Source of the DNA: Sphingobacteriales bacterium
Lineage (GTDB): Bacteria > Bacteroidota > Bacteroidia > Chitinophagales > JADJOU01
Direction: 5' to 3'
Assembly: GCA_021297855.1 (NCBI GenBank)
Contig: JAJTHM010000066.1
Span: forward strand, 1-38,099
Length of the DNA: 38,099 nucleotides
Below, one piece after another: positions 1 to 9,799 of this stretch (within the stretch, counting starts at the first letter, position 1; each line of letters begins with the position of its first letter). The notes under the pieces are model-generated. The model was not told the origin of the DNA. It did no database searches and worked only from the letters and a program-made list of their open reading frames with translations. Made by a program: the position numbers and the translations under genes.

Positions 1-3000
1 ACCATTCGGCTGAGTGACAATCACTGGCGCTTTATTGACATCTAAATCTATCGTATCGCGCACGGCAGGGCAAGCTGGGCTACCTTGGATGTTCACGATA
101 TATCTTCCCGAATCAGCTACCAATACACTTGTTTTAGAGTAAGTCGCATTATTCGTTCCAATTCCTGAACCATTCAGTGTCCAACTATAAGTAAATGGAC
201 CCGTACCCGATGCACCTGTGGTGTAACTGATATTCTGACCTTCACATTTCACATCTGTATTCGCTAATGGAGAGGTAATAGCAAGTGGTGTGCTGATAGT
301 TACCACTGCTCCGATAGATGTATCATTCGTACAACCATTGAAGGCTATTGCAATGACATCATAGGTAGCTGCATCGGAATACGCTACAGAAGGAATAGTG
401 AAAGAATTTCCTGTTTGTCCTACTATATTCACTCCGTTCTTTCTCCACTGATAGGACTGTTGTGCACTAGCTGCTACTGTCAAGGTCAAGGTATTTGCCA
501 AACAAACAGCTGTGCTTTGTGGTTCTGTAGAAATAACCGCTGCCGTCGTAGGATCTACCTTAGCATTCGCACTCGTTACACTAGGACATGGACTATTCCC
601 AGTCATTACTACGGTATACGTACCTGTATCAGCTATGACAAATAGCGTTCGAGACATGGTAGCCGTCGTTTGACCTATTGGATTTCCATTCAATCTCCAT
701 GAATATCCCGTCACATTCTGTGCAACTATATTCATACTGAAATTAGCATTGATACAACCATAAGAAAAGACTGGAGGCTGGGTTGTTATCTGGATTTTTC
801 GAACGACTGCACCCAATACTGCTGTAGAGGTATCGGCCTTACAAGTAGTCGCGCCAGCCATATTGGAAAGGGCTATAACTCGATACATTCCACTATCGCT
901 CATAGCCGCTGGGCTGCCACCTTTGGTATAGGTTTGTACATTTCCGTTTGGTGATATCGCTACTCCGTTTCGCAACCACTGATAGCTCGCTGCATTGCTG
1001 GCTGCACCAGTGATACTGATAGGCTGGTCTTCACAAACTTGGAAGGCTGTAGGTGGAGTCGTAATGGCAGCAAGTGTAGTCACTGCTAGAATGTTGTTTG
1101 TACTCGTTACTGTCGGACATGGAGAATTTCCTGTCATCAATACAGAATAAATACCAGCATCTGCAGGTTGAGTGCTCGTTATACTATAGTTTGCTGTCGT
1201 ACCTCCTGTACCTGTCGATACATTGATAGCACCTTTTCTCCACTGATAGCCTGTTACATTCTGTGCTACTATGCTCGTATTAAATGCTGAATTCTGACAG
1301 ACAAATGTATTGGCTAAGGGTTGTGTTGTGATTTGAATTTTTCTCACCACCGCACCTAAAACTGCCACTGACGTATCTGCTTTACAGGTCATCGCTCCAG
1401 CAGGATTGGATAAAGCTACCAATCTATACATTCCACTGTCGGCCATGGTAGCTGGGCTACCACCTTTGGTATAGGTTTGTACATTTCCGTTTGGAGATAT
1501 CGCTAGTCCATTTCGCAACCACTGATAACTCGCTGCATTGCTGGCAGCACCTGTGATATTGATAGACTGGTCTTCACAGACTTGGAAGGCTGTAGGTGGA
1601 GTCGTAATAGCCGCAAGGGTGGTTACGACCAAGGTATCATTCGTAGAATATACATTAGGGCAAGGGGCTATACCTTTGACCAATACTCTAAAGACTCCTG
1701 CATCACTTGGTTGTGCACTATTGATTGTAAAGCTAGAATTTGTAGCTGCGAAAATAGTAGTCGTATTTTTCTCCCACTGATAGCCGCTCGTATTGCTCGC
1801 TGTCACACTCGCTGTAAATGGTGAATTCTGACAGACAAAGGTTTTAGCCAATGGTTGTGTCGTAATAGAAACTGGCAAATTGATTTTTATCACTCCCGTA
1901 TTCACTGAGGTCGTATCATTCGTACAACCTGTAGGTGAGTAAACGACTAATCGGTATTCTCCTGAATCCGTTAGTGTATTCGCCTTGACTTTCAATGTAT
2001 CTTTGGTTGCTCCTGATATTGGACTACCATTTTTCAACCACTGGAAGCTTAATGCTCCTGTATGAGTGGCTTTCAAGGTCACTGAATCTCCAATACAAAG
2101 CGTCGTCAAACTGGCTGGATCAGCTGCGATAAGAGCTGGAGGTAGCACTATGACTCTCACTGTATCGCTGTTTTTCGTAGGACATGGCGTCTGAGGGATG
2201 TAGCTGATAAAGTATCTTCCTGAATCTGCATAAGCAGAACTTGATATACATAATGTGTTATTTGTACCGGTATTCGCACCTGTAAGTTGTGTCCAAACTC
2301 GAGAACTATCATTCATAGCCGCAGCACTCAAACAGAATGATGAACCCACACAAACGTTGTTATCATTTGGTTGAGTTGTGATCGTAATTGGTAATCTAAC
2401 TTTAACTGTAGAAGCTATGGAAGTCTTGGTGCCACATGGTGCTCCTGTCGTAATATCCACTTCATAAGTTCCTGAATCTGTCTGTGTAGCATTTGGTATA
2501 TTTAATATTGGTGTCCCTGCACTCGCATTTAATGCGGTACTGATATTCAAACCATTCTTTTTCCATTGATAAGTTATTGGGGAAGTAGAACTTGCCGTTA
2601 CACTTAGTTTCAACGTGTCGCCTGCACAAAATACTGCAAAAGCTGGCGGTTGGGTATTAATCGTCACCGTATCTTTTACGTTTAAGACTATACTATCTTT
2701 TATCGCACAACCATTTGGGTGAGTAGCCGTCATATAATATTTGATCGTATCATTGTGCTTAGACCATACGGTATCTCTGGCACCAGAAGTATAGGCAGAA
2801 CTGGCCACAGCATTGGTGAATAGGCCTGCTGTTGGTGACCAGGTTATAGGATTTTTTACATTTTGAACTAATCGTATATGAGGTCTATTTACAATAGTAG
2901 TTCCAGTCGCTGTGGTACCACAAGTAGCAGCCGTCTCATGCACAGTTGGAATAGCTACTCCTGCTACAGGACCGCCAACCACAGTAGCGGTAATTCCAGT

Positions 3001-6000
3001 CGTGGTGGTATAGCATATTTCAACCAATACATTATCTGTACCATTCCATTCAAAAACATTCGATTGATTGAAATAAAACATATTCCAACCAACAATTGTT
3101 GGTCCATAAGCACCAACACTATGTACCAAAGTACTAGGTTGTGTTAAGAAGGCAGTGGATAAAGTAGTAGCAGAAGTATGTCCTAGTCTGATTTGATAAT
3201 TCGTCATAGTACCTGTACTTACATTGTTTGCTTTAAATCCTAGTGCTGTTATTGCTTCAGCTTGCAGTGAAGTGGCATTTATTTCTGCAGCTGAAATTAA
3301 ATATTGTAACCTATGGTTAGTATTACCCGCTCCAGGTCTAAATGGATTTCCACTAGCACTTCCTATATTCACAGTTCCCGTGCCGACAATAGCCGAATCT
3401 ATTAACTTACTAGAGGCATTAAGTTCCTGTATTGTTCCATTGCATAAATTTAATGTGCCAGATGGACTACTAACAATAGGTAAAGGTATTCTTTTCACCT
3501 TTAGATAAAATGTATCCGAATTTTTACATAGACTACCTGTAGTTTGTTCTGCATTTATTACATATTTGTAATCACCCGGGGTTGTATTAGTAACTCGTAC
3601 ACCCGTCGTAGCAATATTTCCAGAAGGAGCAGTAGCAGCTGGGATAGATGACCAAGTGAAACTAGTATAAGATGCAGCACCAGCACTTAATTTTACCGAA
3701 TCTATCAACTGACCACTACAAACAGAATCTACATCTTTTGTAAATGTCAAAGCTGGAGGAGGAGTAACGGTAGCTATAACTGGAATTCGAGGCGATGATG
3801 AACACATTTCTCTTATACTCCAGTTGTAAGCATAATTCCATGTCGGACTTGTAGTACTGAATGCACTAGCTACAGTTGCTATATTGCCTAAGTAAGGTCC
3901 ATTGACTGAACCAGAAGTCCCTAATGCGACAGGGATGGTATTTCCAGTGTTTTCGCGCCAGAACTCACCAGTCATTGCAGGGGTTCCAAATCGATAGGTG
4001 CCGGGCGGAATTAGCCATCCAAGTGGAATGGTATTGGCAACTCCTGCGGTAGTAGTAGCAGTCGTAGTATTCAATATAGAACTACCATCTGCATTGTAAA
4101 GTGTAACCGTCATACTTGTGCCTGTGCCAGAGAATACATCTATTGAATTTAGAATGATTGGTTTGGTTAAGGTTATATTAAATCCATAATTTGCTAAAGC
4201 AGCATTTCCTCCTGTACCAGGAGGGGTGGCAGTAGCTACATTTTTCACAGCATTGTAGCTAGAACCTAAAGCAGCTGCTGCTGCATAGAAGGTATCAGTT
4301 CCAAGCAACACTGGAGTATTAAAGATAGAACCTGTATCTAAATAATTTCCATTTTTATCATACCATTGTATGACTTTAGGAGCAGCAGTAAATGCTCTTA
4401 GCTGTGCGGAATCTATACCACAAATCGTATCATGTTTTACACTATCCATAGAAGGATTATTGACTACAATTTGTTTGACCGCTGTAGGAGAAACTCCACC
4501 ACCACTGATTGGTGAACCTGAGCAAGAGATGATAGCTCGATAAAAAGTAGTGCTATTGATATTTGGTGTGATGTAGCTTGAATTAATTGCTGAACCTATT
4601 GGTGACCAACCAGTAGTACCATTCGGACTAGATTCCCATTGATAAGTTGCCCCTAAGGTAGGGCTTCCTGTAATAGTAATCGTCGATGAGCCACTTATGC
4701 AATGTGTATCTATATTTGTAGTCGTATTAATAGTAGAAATATAAGGAGCTGGATTAACTAGAACCCTTCTTATTTGTTGACAATTTGTCAAGGTATTTAA
4801 AGCAGTTAGTGTAAAAGTATCTTGTCCATTGCGCGTAGTGGTATATACCCAACCTTTTGAGCTATCACCTACAGCAGCAGGTGGATTCCATGTATAGGAA
4901 TTGAAACTCGTTTTATTAGAAGTAACTTTTACTGTATCTATGGTTGTGTTTGTTGTTGTATTGCATATTTGTAGTGGTCCACCTGAACTCAAAGTCAAAG
5001 CAGGTGCAGAGCCTAATACAGCATAAACTGGAATTTTTCGACTCTCACATTTCTCCCCAAAAACAAGACGATAGAAATAATAATAAGTCGTCGCAGAAAC
5101 ACCAGCAGTCTGAGATGTAGCAGAACTAATTATATTTCCTACTGTGGTAGAAGCAGTATTTATAATAGGCAATGGGAATCCTGAGAAAGAACTCTCATAT
5201 ACAAATGGCGATGTCCCTGTATAGGCTGTAACCATAATTCGATAGGTACCGATAGGTAATACTGGAAAACCTACTTTAAATGATTGCAAACTTCGAGTAC
5301 CAGTTGCGGCAATAGTTAAAGTGGTAGCAGGGCTCATAGCTGTAGTACCTGCATCATCAAACACCTGAACGGTAGCAGTACCAGCATTTCCAGAACACAT
5401 AATTCCTATACTATCAAGACTCATAGCTTGTGTTAAATCAAAACGTATACCCCGAGGTGAAGCACCTATATTAAATAAAGTACCCGGTGTTTTACTTCCC
5501 ACAGGATAATCAAATGTGATTCTATTACTCACATAAAATGTATCTGTGGTGGTAAGAACAGGTGTTGTAAAAGATGTTCCCGAAGTTTGGAATGGAGTAG
5601 TTAAATTGTTTTTTGTGTACCACAATCCATTGGTAATACCTGTTACACCTATCGTAGCTTGCCCAGTTCCACAAACTGTATCATGCACAGCTGTAGGAAC
5701 AGCAGGCAATTGGAAAGAATCTATTAAAGTACTATCCTTCTGGTTATTATTGTCCGTGATTAAAAGATATACATAACCCTTGTCTATGTTAGGAAAAAAC
5801 TTATTTGTAGAAGATAATAACAATGGACTTTTAGCGCCACCTAGCGTTGTCGCTATAGTATAATTGTATAAATAAGGTGGACAACCATTTAATACTGTGC
5901 TATTCACAGTGATACTATCTCCAAAACATGGGAAGGTATTGCTCAATGACTTAGCAGAAATTGTAGGTAAGGTTTTATTCTTAATAACTGCAACAGTATC

Positions 6001-9000
6001 TCTAAATATACATCCCGAAGGGTCTTGAATCGCAACATCATATTTTAAGGTATCAATACCTGTAGGGAAATTTGGTTGTACAATAGCGGTATCATTATTT
6101 ATTCCTAAATTAGTAACACCTTGTTTCCATACATAGCTTAAACCCGCACTAACGGACTTATTGCCTACAAAACTTGCTACGGGCCTGAATGTACTTAAAG
6201 TTGCTGTAGCCACTGTGGTGCAATTCGTACCAGCGGAGGTGGTATAAACTGTAATTCCATTACTTATACTTGTATAGTTCACAGAATAACTAGATCCAGA
6301 TGCAGGATTTGTCAAGCATGTTTCAACTAACACATTGGAAACGCCATCCCATATAAAAGGTGTTGTAAAGTTATGAGTATTCACCCCCACGGAAGGCGTA
6401 TATCCAGTCAAAGGAGAAACAGAATAATCTATACAAGTTGTCATTCCACCTGGTCCATAGTTAAAAGGAACACTCGTGCCAACCAATAAGGATGCTGGCC
6501 CCCCAGGTACATTACCCATCTTAATAGTAAAATCAGACAATGCAGCCGGTGTAGCAGCTGCCGTCACTGTCCATGAAATAGAAGCAATAGGTCCAGCTGT
6601 TAATCCCTGTGCTTGTAACTCTGTAGCTCTATAAATAGATAATTGGCGTTTTCCTGCAGAGGTATTTGTTTGATAAGGAGATATGGAAGTCACAGTATTC
6701 GTAATCGTACCAATGGTCACAGGCTCCAATCTATTTAGCCTTGTAACTAATGTATCATTATTGTTATTGCAAACCGTGATAGGACTCACTGTTGTTTCAA
6801 TAGTTGGCGATGTGATTTTAAAACTTTTTACCCCAGATACTGGAAAGCCAGCCTGTCTTATAGACACCGAACTTGGACAAAAACCTGTATTGAATGTAAC
6901 GCTATTATTTGCTATATTAGGCACTGTAGCTAAGTCTTGCGCTACAATAAAATATTGAATGACAGAATCCGCTGCAACTGCCACATTCAATTTACTAAAA
7001 TCAAATGTAAATGTGTATGGAATTCCTGAAGAGTTAGATTCTATCCATTTCCAACCATTCGCTGCACTCGTATTCGTGACAGAATCATTCACATTTCCTA
7101 AAAATTTGTAATATAATCTTGGTTTGGCACTGGTCGTATTAACTCCCGATGCGTCTGTAATGGTAGCCGATATGGTCGGTGCATTAGTACAATTTAAATT
7201 GGGTACATCAGTAAAACTAATCGTTGGTGGTACAAGGTCTTGTCCAGCAGTACCTGCGAATTCTAATGCCCCTCTATCTGGAGTCGTTGCGTTTCTACTA
7301 GCACCAGAGTGATCTGTGGTAATCCCACCTAGTGTCACCGCACTATTCTGCGCTAACGATGCAGAGTTTGGCACCCAAGTGCCAGCTGTGCCACCAGCTA
7401 TTAGACTATCTTCGGTAAAGGAGGCTATATCACCCATCCAAGCCTTATAAGCTCCGCACGCCGAATTGAAACTAGCATCATTCGTACCCAAACTCCCTCC
7501 GCCAATGTGATAAGCATTGGTAAAAGTTGTAGCCGTACCTTCTATAAAAATATAATTTTCTGAAGCAGCAGTCGTACCACATCTCCAAATATTATGAGAT
7601 AAAGTGAAACCTGCAGGCTTAGTACCTGCAGTGCCAGATACTCTTCGCAGTGCGGCGATAGTTCCCGTACCTGTTCTGGTAGCTTTTACGTTTACAATAT
7701 TATTTGAAGCAATAAATGGTGTAGCCGCTGAACCAATGAAAATACCCGAAACACCAAAATTGGCACCTGAGCTTGTTATTGATGTAGGGAAACCTACAGC
7801 CACCGTATTGGAGTGACATGTCAATGCACTCATAGTTCCACTAAAATTCAAACCTATGACTCCATTGACATTAATCGAAGCTGGAGCGGAAAGTTCGCTA
7901 ACGATATTGTTGATAGCTATGGTATTGGAGCCTCCTGTAGATAAACCACGGACTCCATTAGCTGTAGTGCCTGATCCTACCATATTGAGTTTAAACACTC
8001 TATTCCCGCGCATATCGGAAACTCCGGTAGTAGCTGGCAACGTGTAAATCCCTTCCAATGTGCCCCCACCTGCGGCAGCAGTATTGATGCGCAAATCGGA
8101 AATAACATTATTTGTTACAAACTGACTTGTAGCAGTGTTACTTCCACTAAAACCTCTAACAGTATGCGCTGTAGCAGTATTTGTACCATTAATGAATAAA
8201 TTAGTAATTGTATTATTTTCTAAATAAAAATTATTATGAGTTCCAGTACTATGCACTCCACTGAGTGTAATTGATGTAGCGGTAGTAGTACTTGAAAAAT
8301 AAATACTATCAATCGTATTTCTTAGAATGAAGGCATCTAGAGAACCTGTCACAGGCTGAATACCATAAGTAGCGCCATTGCCTCCAGTACGATTGATGTT
8401 ATTAATAATATTTCCTCTTACAAAAGTATTGCCAAGTGTTGTGGAATTACCAGCACTGATCATGGCAATCGTAGCAGTGCCTCCTACAGTAATATTGTTT
8501 ATTTCGTTACTGTCTATTTCCAAGGTATATGAATTTCCACCTCCGTAAGTATGAATAATTGGTTGTAAAGCAGATGTGGTTAAATTCGGCACATTACCAG
8601 TTATTTTATTAAATTTAATGCTACTTCTAATGCCTAAGTGGCTTGATATGGAAATACCAGCGGTCTGCGAGGTTCCTGTATTCGATAGATTGATATTATT
8701 GGAATTGATTATAGAATTGTTACCACAATTGGTACTTTGAAATACACCGTATAAGGTTCCAGTTGTGTGTGCCACGTCAAAAGTTATCTCGTTTGAATTG
8801 GCGATCATACTATCAAGATATAAAGTGTAGACACCATAACCACTTGTGGTAGCACCTCCCAAATTTAGAAACTTATTATTTATTACGATTAGTGCACGAG
8901 CTTGAGCGGAAGTAGACCCACGAAACAAAACACCATTATAACCTTGATTGATGGTATTATTCGTAACCTGAAAAGATCTATGAATAGCTGAAGAATTCCC

Positions 9001-9621
9001 TGTCCAACTTGCCGCAGTGGTCGTATTGAAAATATATGGATAGGCAGCAAAGGCAAATCCCCCTTCTCCAGTAGAAGCCAAATTAGTAAAATTGACCGTG
9101 TTGCTATCTATGGTTATAAATTGACAGCCATTCGCTGAACCAGCAGTACTTCCAACATTAAATAATGCAACCGCCGCCTCCATAGCTTGAGTATTGTTTG
9201 TATTTGCACTATTCTCTGAAAAGGTAAAGCGCTTTATGGTTACAAAATCCGCCCCGACTAAATTAAATATTGCATCAATCTGACCAGTAGTAGTTCCTGT
9301 TACATTGCGCGTGCCTGGAGTAAATGATGTTATAGTATTTCCACCACCGTTCAGCGTGAGAGAATTGGTGGCAGATAAAGTGGTTAATAAAGCTGATCCT
9401 GTGTTTCCTAGTAAATAACCACCTGCAGGTGCTGTTTGAGCGGCAGTGACATTGACTGTCAAGGCACCATTGAGGCCATAAGCATTCAAGGAGTCTACAA
9501 GAACTGATAGATTGCCAAATGTAGCATTCGGCACATTGATAGTACCTGAATATTGCGCCGACAAATTCATAGTAAGAATTATGTAAGCTAAGGTTTGAAG
9601 ATTTATAATTTTCTTTCTCAT
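1..9621 (-). CDS. Giant secreted beta-helix / Ig-like repeat surface protein, C-terminus beyond window
   Basis: The minus-strand frame from ATG at 9621 is open for 3207 codons to the window edge, so the C-terminus is missing. The N-terminus (MRKKIINLQTLAYIILTMNL, then SAQ) is a signal peptide. Residues about 80-785 are Asn/Thr/Ser/Gly-rich repeats such as 'SNTVNFTNL' and 'NNTINQGYNGVLF', ending in 'DRGALEFAG', as in right-handed beta-helix (pectin-lyase-like) surface proteins. After that come Ig-like modules, two copies of a 'W.G..NVLVE.C' module (near residues 980-1130 and 2060-2210), two copies of another beta-sandwich-like module (about 1374-1486 and 1797-1907), and from about 2320 a run of Ig-like domains with 'YQWRKNG' and 'ITTQP' signatures. 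The family suggests an adhesin or gliding/biofilm surface protein exported by T9SS; the sorting domain would lie outside the window. Function is inferred from architecture only. Confidence 0.9.
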   Translation of the reverse strand, partial: MRKKIINLQTLAYIILTMNLSAQYSGTINVPNATFGNLSVLVDSLNAYGLNGALTVNVTAAQTAPAGGYLLGNTGSALLTTLSATNSLTLNGGGNTITSFTPGTRNVTGTTTGQIDAIFNLVGADFVTIKRFTFSENSANTNNTQAMEAAVALFNVGSTAGSANGCQFITIDSNTVNFTNLASTGEGGFAFAAYPYIFNTTTAASWTGNSSAIHRSFQVTNNTINQGYNGVLFRGSTSAQARALIVINNKFLNLGGATTSGYGVYTLYLDSMIANSNEITFDVAHTTGTLYGVFQSTNCGNNSIINSNNINLSNTGTSQTAGISISSHLGIRSSIKFNKITGNVPNLTTSALQPIIHTYGGGNSYTLEIDSNEINNITVGGTATIAMISAGNSTTLGNTFVRGNIINNINRTGGNGATYGIQPVTGSLDAFILRNTIDSIYFSSTTTATSITLSGVHSTGTHNNFYLENNTITNLFINGTNTATAHTVRGFSGSNTATSQFVTNNVISDLRINTAAAGGGTLEGIYTLPATTGVSDMRGNRVFKLNMVGSGTTANGVRGLSTGGSNTIAINNIVSELSAPASINVNGVIGLNFSGTMSALTCHSNTVAVGFPTSITSSGANFGVSGIFIGSAATPFIASNNIVNVKATRTGTGTIAALRRVSGTAGTKPAGFTLSHNIWRCGTTAASENYIFIEGTATTFTNAYHIGGGSLGTNDASFNSACGAYKAWMGDIASFTEDSLIAGGTAGTWVPNSASLAQNSAVTLGGITTDHSGASRNATTPDRGALEFAGTAGQDLVPPTISFTDVPNLNCTNAPTISATITDASGVNTTSAKPRLYYKFLGNVNDSVTNTSAANGWKWIESNSSGIPYTFTFDFSKLNVAVAADSVIQYFIVAQDLATVPNIANNSVTFNTGFCPSSVSIRQAGFPVSGVKSFKITSPTIETTVSPITVCNNNNDTLVTRLNRLEPVTIGTITNTVTSISPYQTNTSAGKRQLSIYRATELQAQGLTAGPIASISWTVTAAATPAALSDFTIKMGNVPGGPASLLVGTSVPFNYGPGGMTTCIDYSVSPLTGYTPSVGVNTHNFTTPFIWDGVSNVLVETCLTNPASGSSYSVNYTSISNGITVYTTSAGTNCTTVATATLSTFRPVASFVGNKSVSAGLSYVWKQGVTNLGINNDTAIVQPNFPTGIDTLKYDVAIQDPSGCIFRDTVAVIKNKTLPTISAKSLSNTFPCFGDSITVNSTVLNGCPPYLYNYTIATTLGGAKSPLLLSSTNKFFPNIDKGYVYLLITDNNNQKDSTLIDSFQLPAVPTAVHDTVCGTGQATIGVTGITNGLWYTKNNLTTPFQTSGTSFTTPVLTTTDTFYVSNRITFDYPVGSKTPGTLFNIGASPRGIRFDLTQAMSLDSIGIMCSGNAGTATVQVFDDAGTTAMSPATTLTIAATGTRSLQSFKVGFPVLPIGTYRIMVTAYTGTSPFVYESSFSGFPLPIINTASTTVGNIISSATSQTAGVSATTYYYFYRLVFGEKCESRKIPVYAVLGSAPALTLSSGGPLQICNTTTNTTIDTVKVTSNKTSFNSYTWNPPAAVGDSSKGWVYTTTRNGQDTFTLTALNTLTNCQQIRRVLVNPAPYISTINTTTNIDTHCISGSSTITITGSPTLGATYQWESSPNGTTGWSPIGSAINSSYITPNINSTTFYRAIISCSGSPISGGGVSPTAVKQIVVNNPSMDSVKHDTICGIDSAQLRAFTAAPKVIQWYDKNGNYLDTGSIFNTPVLLGTDTFYAAAAALGSSYNAVKNVATATPPGTGGNAALANYGFNITLTKPIILNSIDVFSGTGTSMTVTLYNADGSSILNTTTATTTAGVANTIPLGWLIPPGTYRFGTPAMTGEFWRENTGNTIPVALGTSGSVNGPYLGNIATVASAFSTTSPTWNYAYNWSIREMCSSSPRIPVIATVTPPPALTFTKDVDSVCSGQLIDSVKLSAGAASYTSFTWSSIPAATAPSGNIATTGVRVTNTTPGDYKYVINAEQTTGSLCKNSDTFYLKVKRIPLPIVSSPSGTLNLCNGTIQELNASSKLIDSAIVGTGTVNIGSASGNPFRPGAGNTNHRLQYLISAAEINATSLQAEAITALGFKANNVSTGTMTNYQIRLGHTSATTLSTAFLTQPSTLVHSVGAYGPTIVGWNMFYFNQSNVFEWNGTDNVLVEICYTTTTGITATVVGGPVAGVAIPTVHETAATCGTTATGTTIVNRPHIRLVQNVKNPITWSPTAGLFTNAVASSAYTSGARDTVWSKHNDTIKYYMTATHPNGCAIKDSIVLNVKDTVTINTQPPAFAVFCAGDTLKLSVTASSTSPITYQWKKNGLNISTALNASAGTPILNIPNATQTDSGTYEVDITTGAPCGTKTSIASTVKVRLPITITTQPNDNNVCVGSSFCLSAAAMNDSSRVWTQLTGANTGTNNTLCISSSAYADSGRYFISYIPQTPCPTKNSDTVRVIVLPPALIAADPASLTTLCIGDSVTLKATHTGALSFQWLKNGSPISGATKDTLKVKANTLTDSGEYRLVVYSPTGCTNDTTSVNTGVIKINLPVSITTQPLAKTFVCQNSPFTASVTASNTSGYQWEKNTTTIFAATNSSFTINSAQPSDAGVFRVLVKGIAPCPNVYSTNDTLVVTTLAAITTPPTAFQVCEDQSINITGAASNAASYQWLRNGLAISPNGNVQTYTKGGSPATMADSGMYRLVALSNPAGAMTCKADTSVAVLGAVVRKIQITTQPLANTFVCQNSAFNTSIVAQNVTGYQWRKGAINVSTGTGGTTANYSITSTQPADAGIYSVLMTGNSPCPTVTSTNNILAVTTLAAITTPPTAFQVCEDQPISITGAASNAASYQWLRNGVAISPNGNVQTYTKGGSPAAMSDSGMYRVIALSNMAGATTCKADTSTAVLGAVVRKIQITTQPPVFSYGCINANFSMNIVAQNVTGYSWRLNGNPIGQTTATMSRTLFVIADTGTYTVVMTGNSPCPSVTSANAKVDPTTAAVISTEPQSTAVCLANTLTLTVAASAQQSYQWRKNGVNIVGQTGNSFTIPSVAYSDAATYDVIAIAFNGCTNDTSIGAVVTISTPLAITSPLANTDVKCEGQNISYTTGASGTGPFTYSWTLNGSGIGTNNATYSKTSVLVADSGRYIVNIQGSPACPAVRDTIDLDVNKAPVIVTQPNG
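792..1877 (-). repeat. Tandem 543-bp repeat (181 residues, two Ig-like modules per unit)
   Basis: Positions 792-1334 and 1335-1877 align with a constant offset of 543 bases, i.e. 181 codons, so the frame is kept. The first half of each unit is very similar: 'ggtataggtttgtacatttc' occurs at 925 and 1468, and 'cgcaaccactgata' at 971 and 1514. The second half is more diverged. A further, weaker copy with shifted spacing lies at about 250-790. The repeats lie inside the giant surface protein and arose by internal duplication. Confidence 0.8.
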
Positions 9622-9651
9622 ACTTTTTTATAAATTGGTTTTAACAATCTA

Positions 9652-9659
9652 CAAAAATA
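9652..9659 (-). promoter_or_regulatory. Putative -7 element of the giant surface protein gene
   Basis: Read on the minus strand this is TATTTTTG, matching the Bacteroidota -7 consensus TAnnTTTG, about 30 nt upstream of the ATG at 9621. No well-spaced -33 TTG is evident, so the call rests on the -7 element and its position. Confidence 0.4.
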
Positions 9660-9733
9660 AGTATAGCAAATCAAACCTATTATTTATTTAACATTAATTG
9701 GGAACACATAATCCACAAACAATTATAAGAATT

Positions 9734-9765
9734 AAAAAATGTTTTTTTTAAAGAGGGTTACTCTT
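9734..9765 (-). terminator. Weak possible terminator after the metalloprotease gene
   Basis: Downstream of the M43 gene the minus strand reads AAGAG-TAACC-CTCTT, a 5-bp stem, then an A-run and a T-run (9734-9739). The stem is short, so this is only a possible intrinsic terminator between the protease operon and the giant gene. Confidence 0.3.
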
Positions 9766-9799
9766 CAAATAAAACCTGCCCTTTTCTTTGGGAATAGCA

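Noticed and set aside
250..1880. Regular repeats that could suggest a CRISPR array
   Set aside because: Units are 543 bp, coding, and keep the reading frame; there are no short identical repeats with unique spacers.
415..8047. Several plus-strand open frames of 60-94 codons
   Set aside because: All lie antisense to the continuous 3207-codon minus-strand frame, are low-complexity, and show no protein-family features; they are shadows of the Thr/Ser/Asn-rich giant gene.
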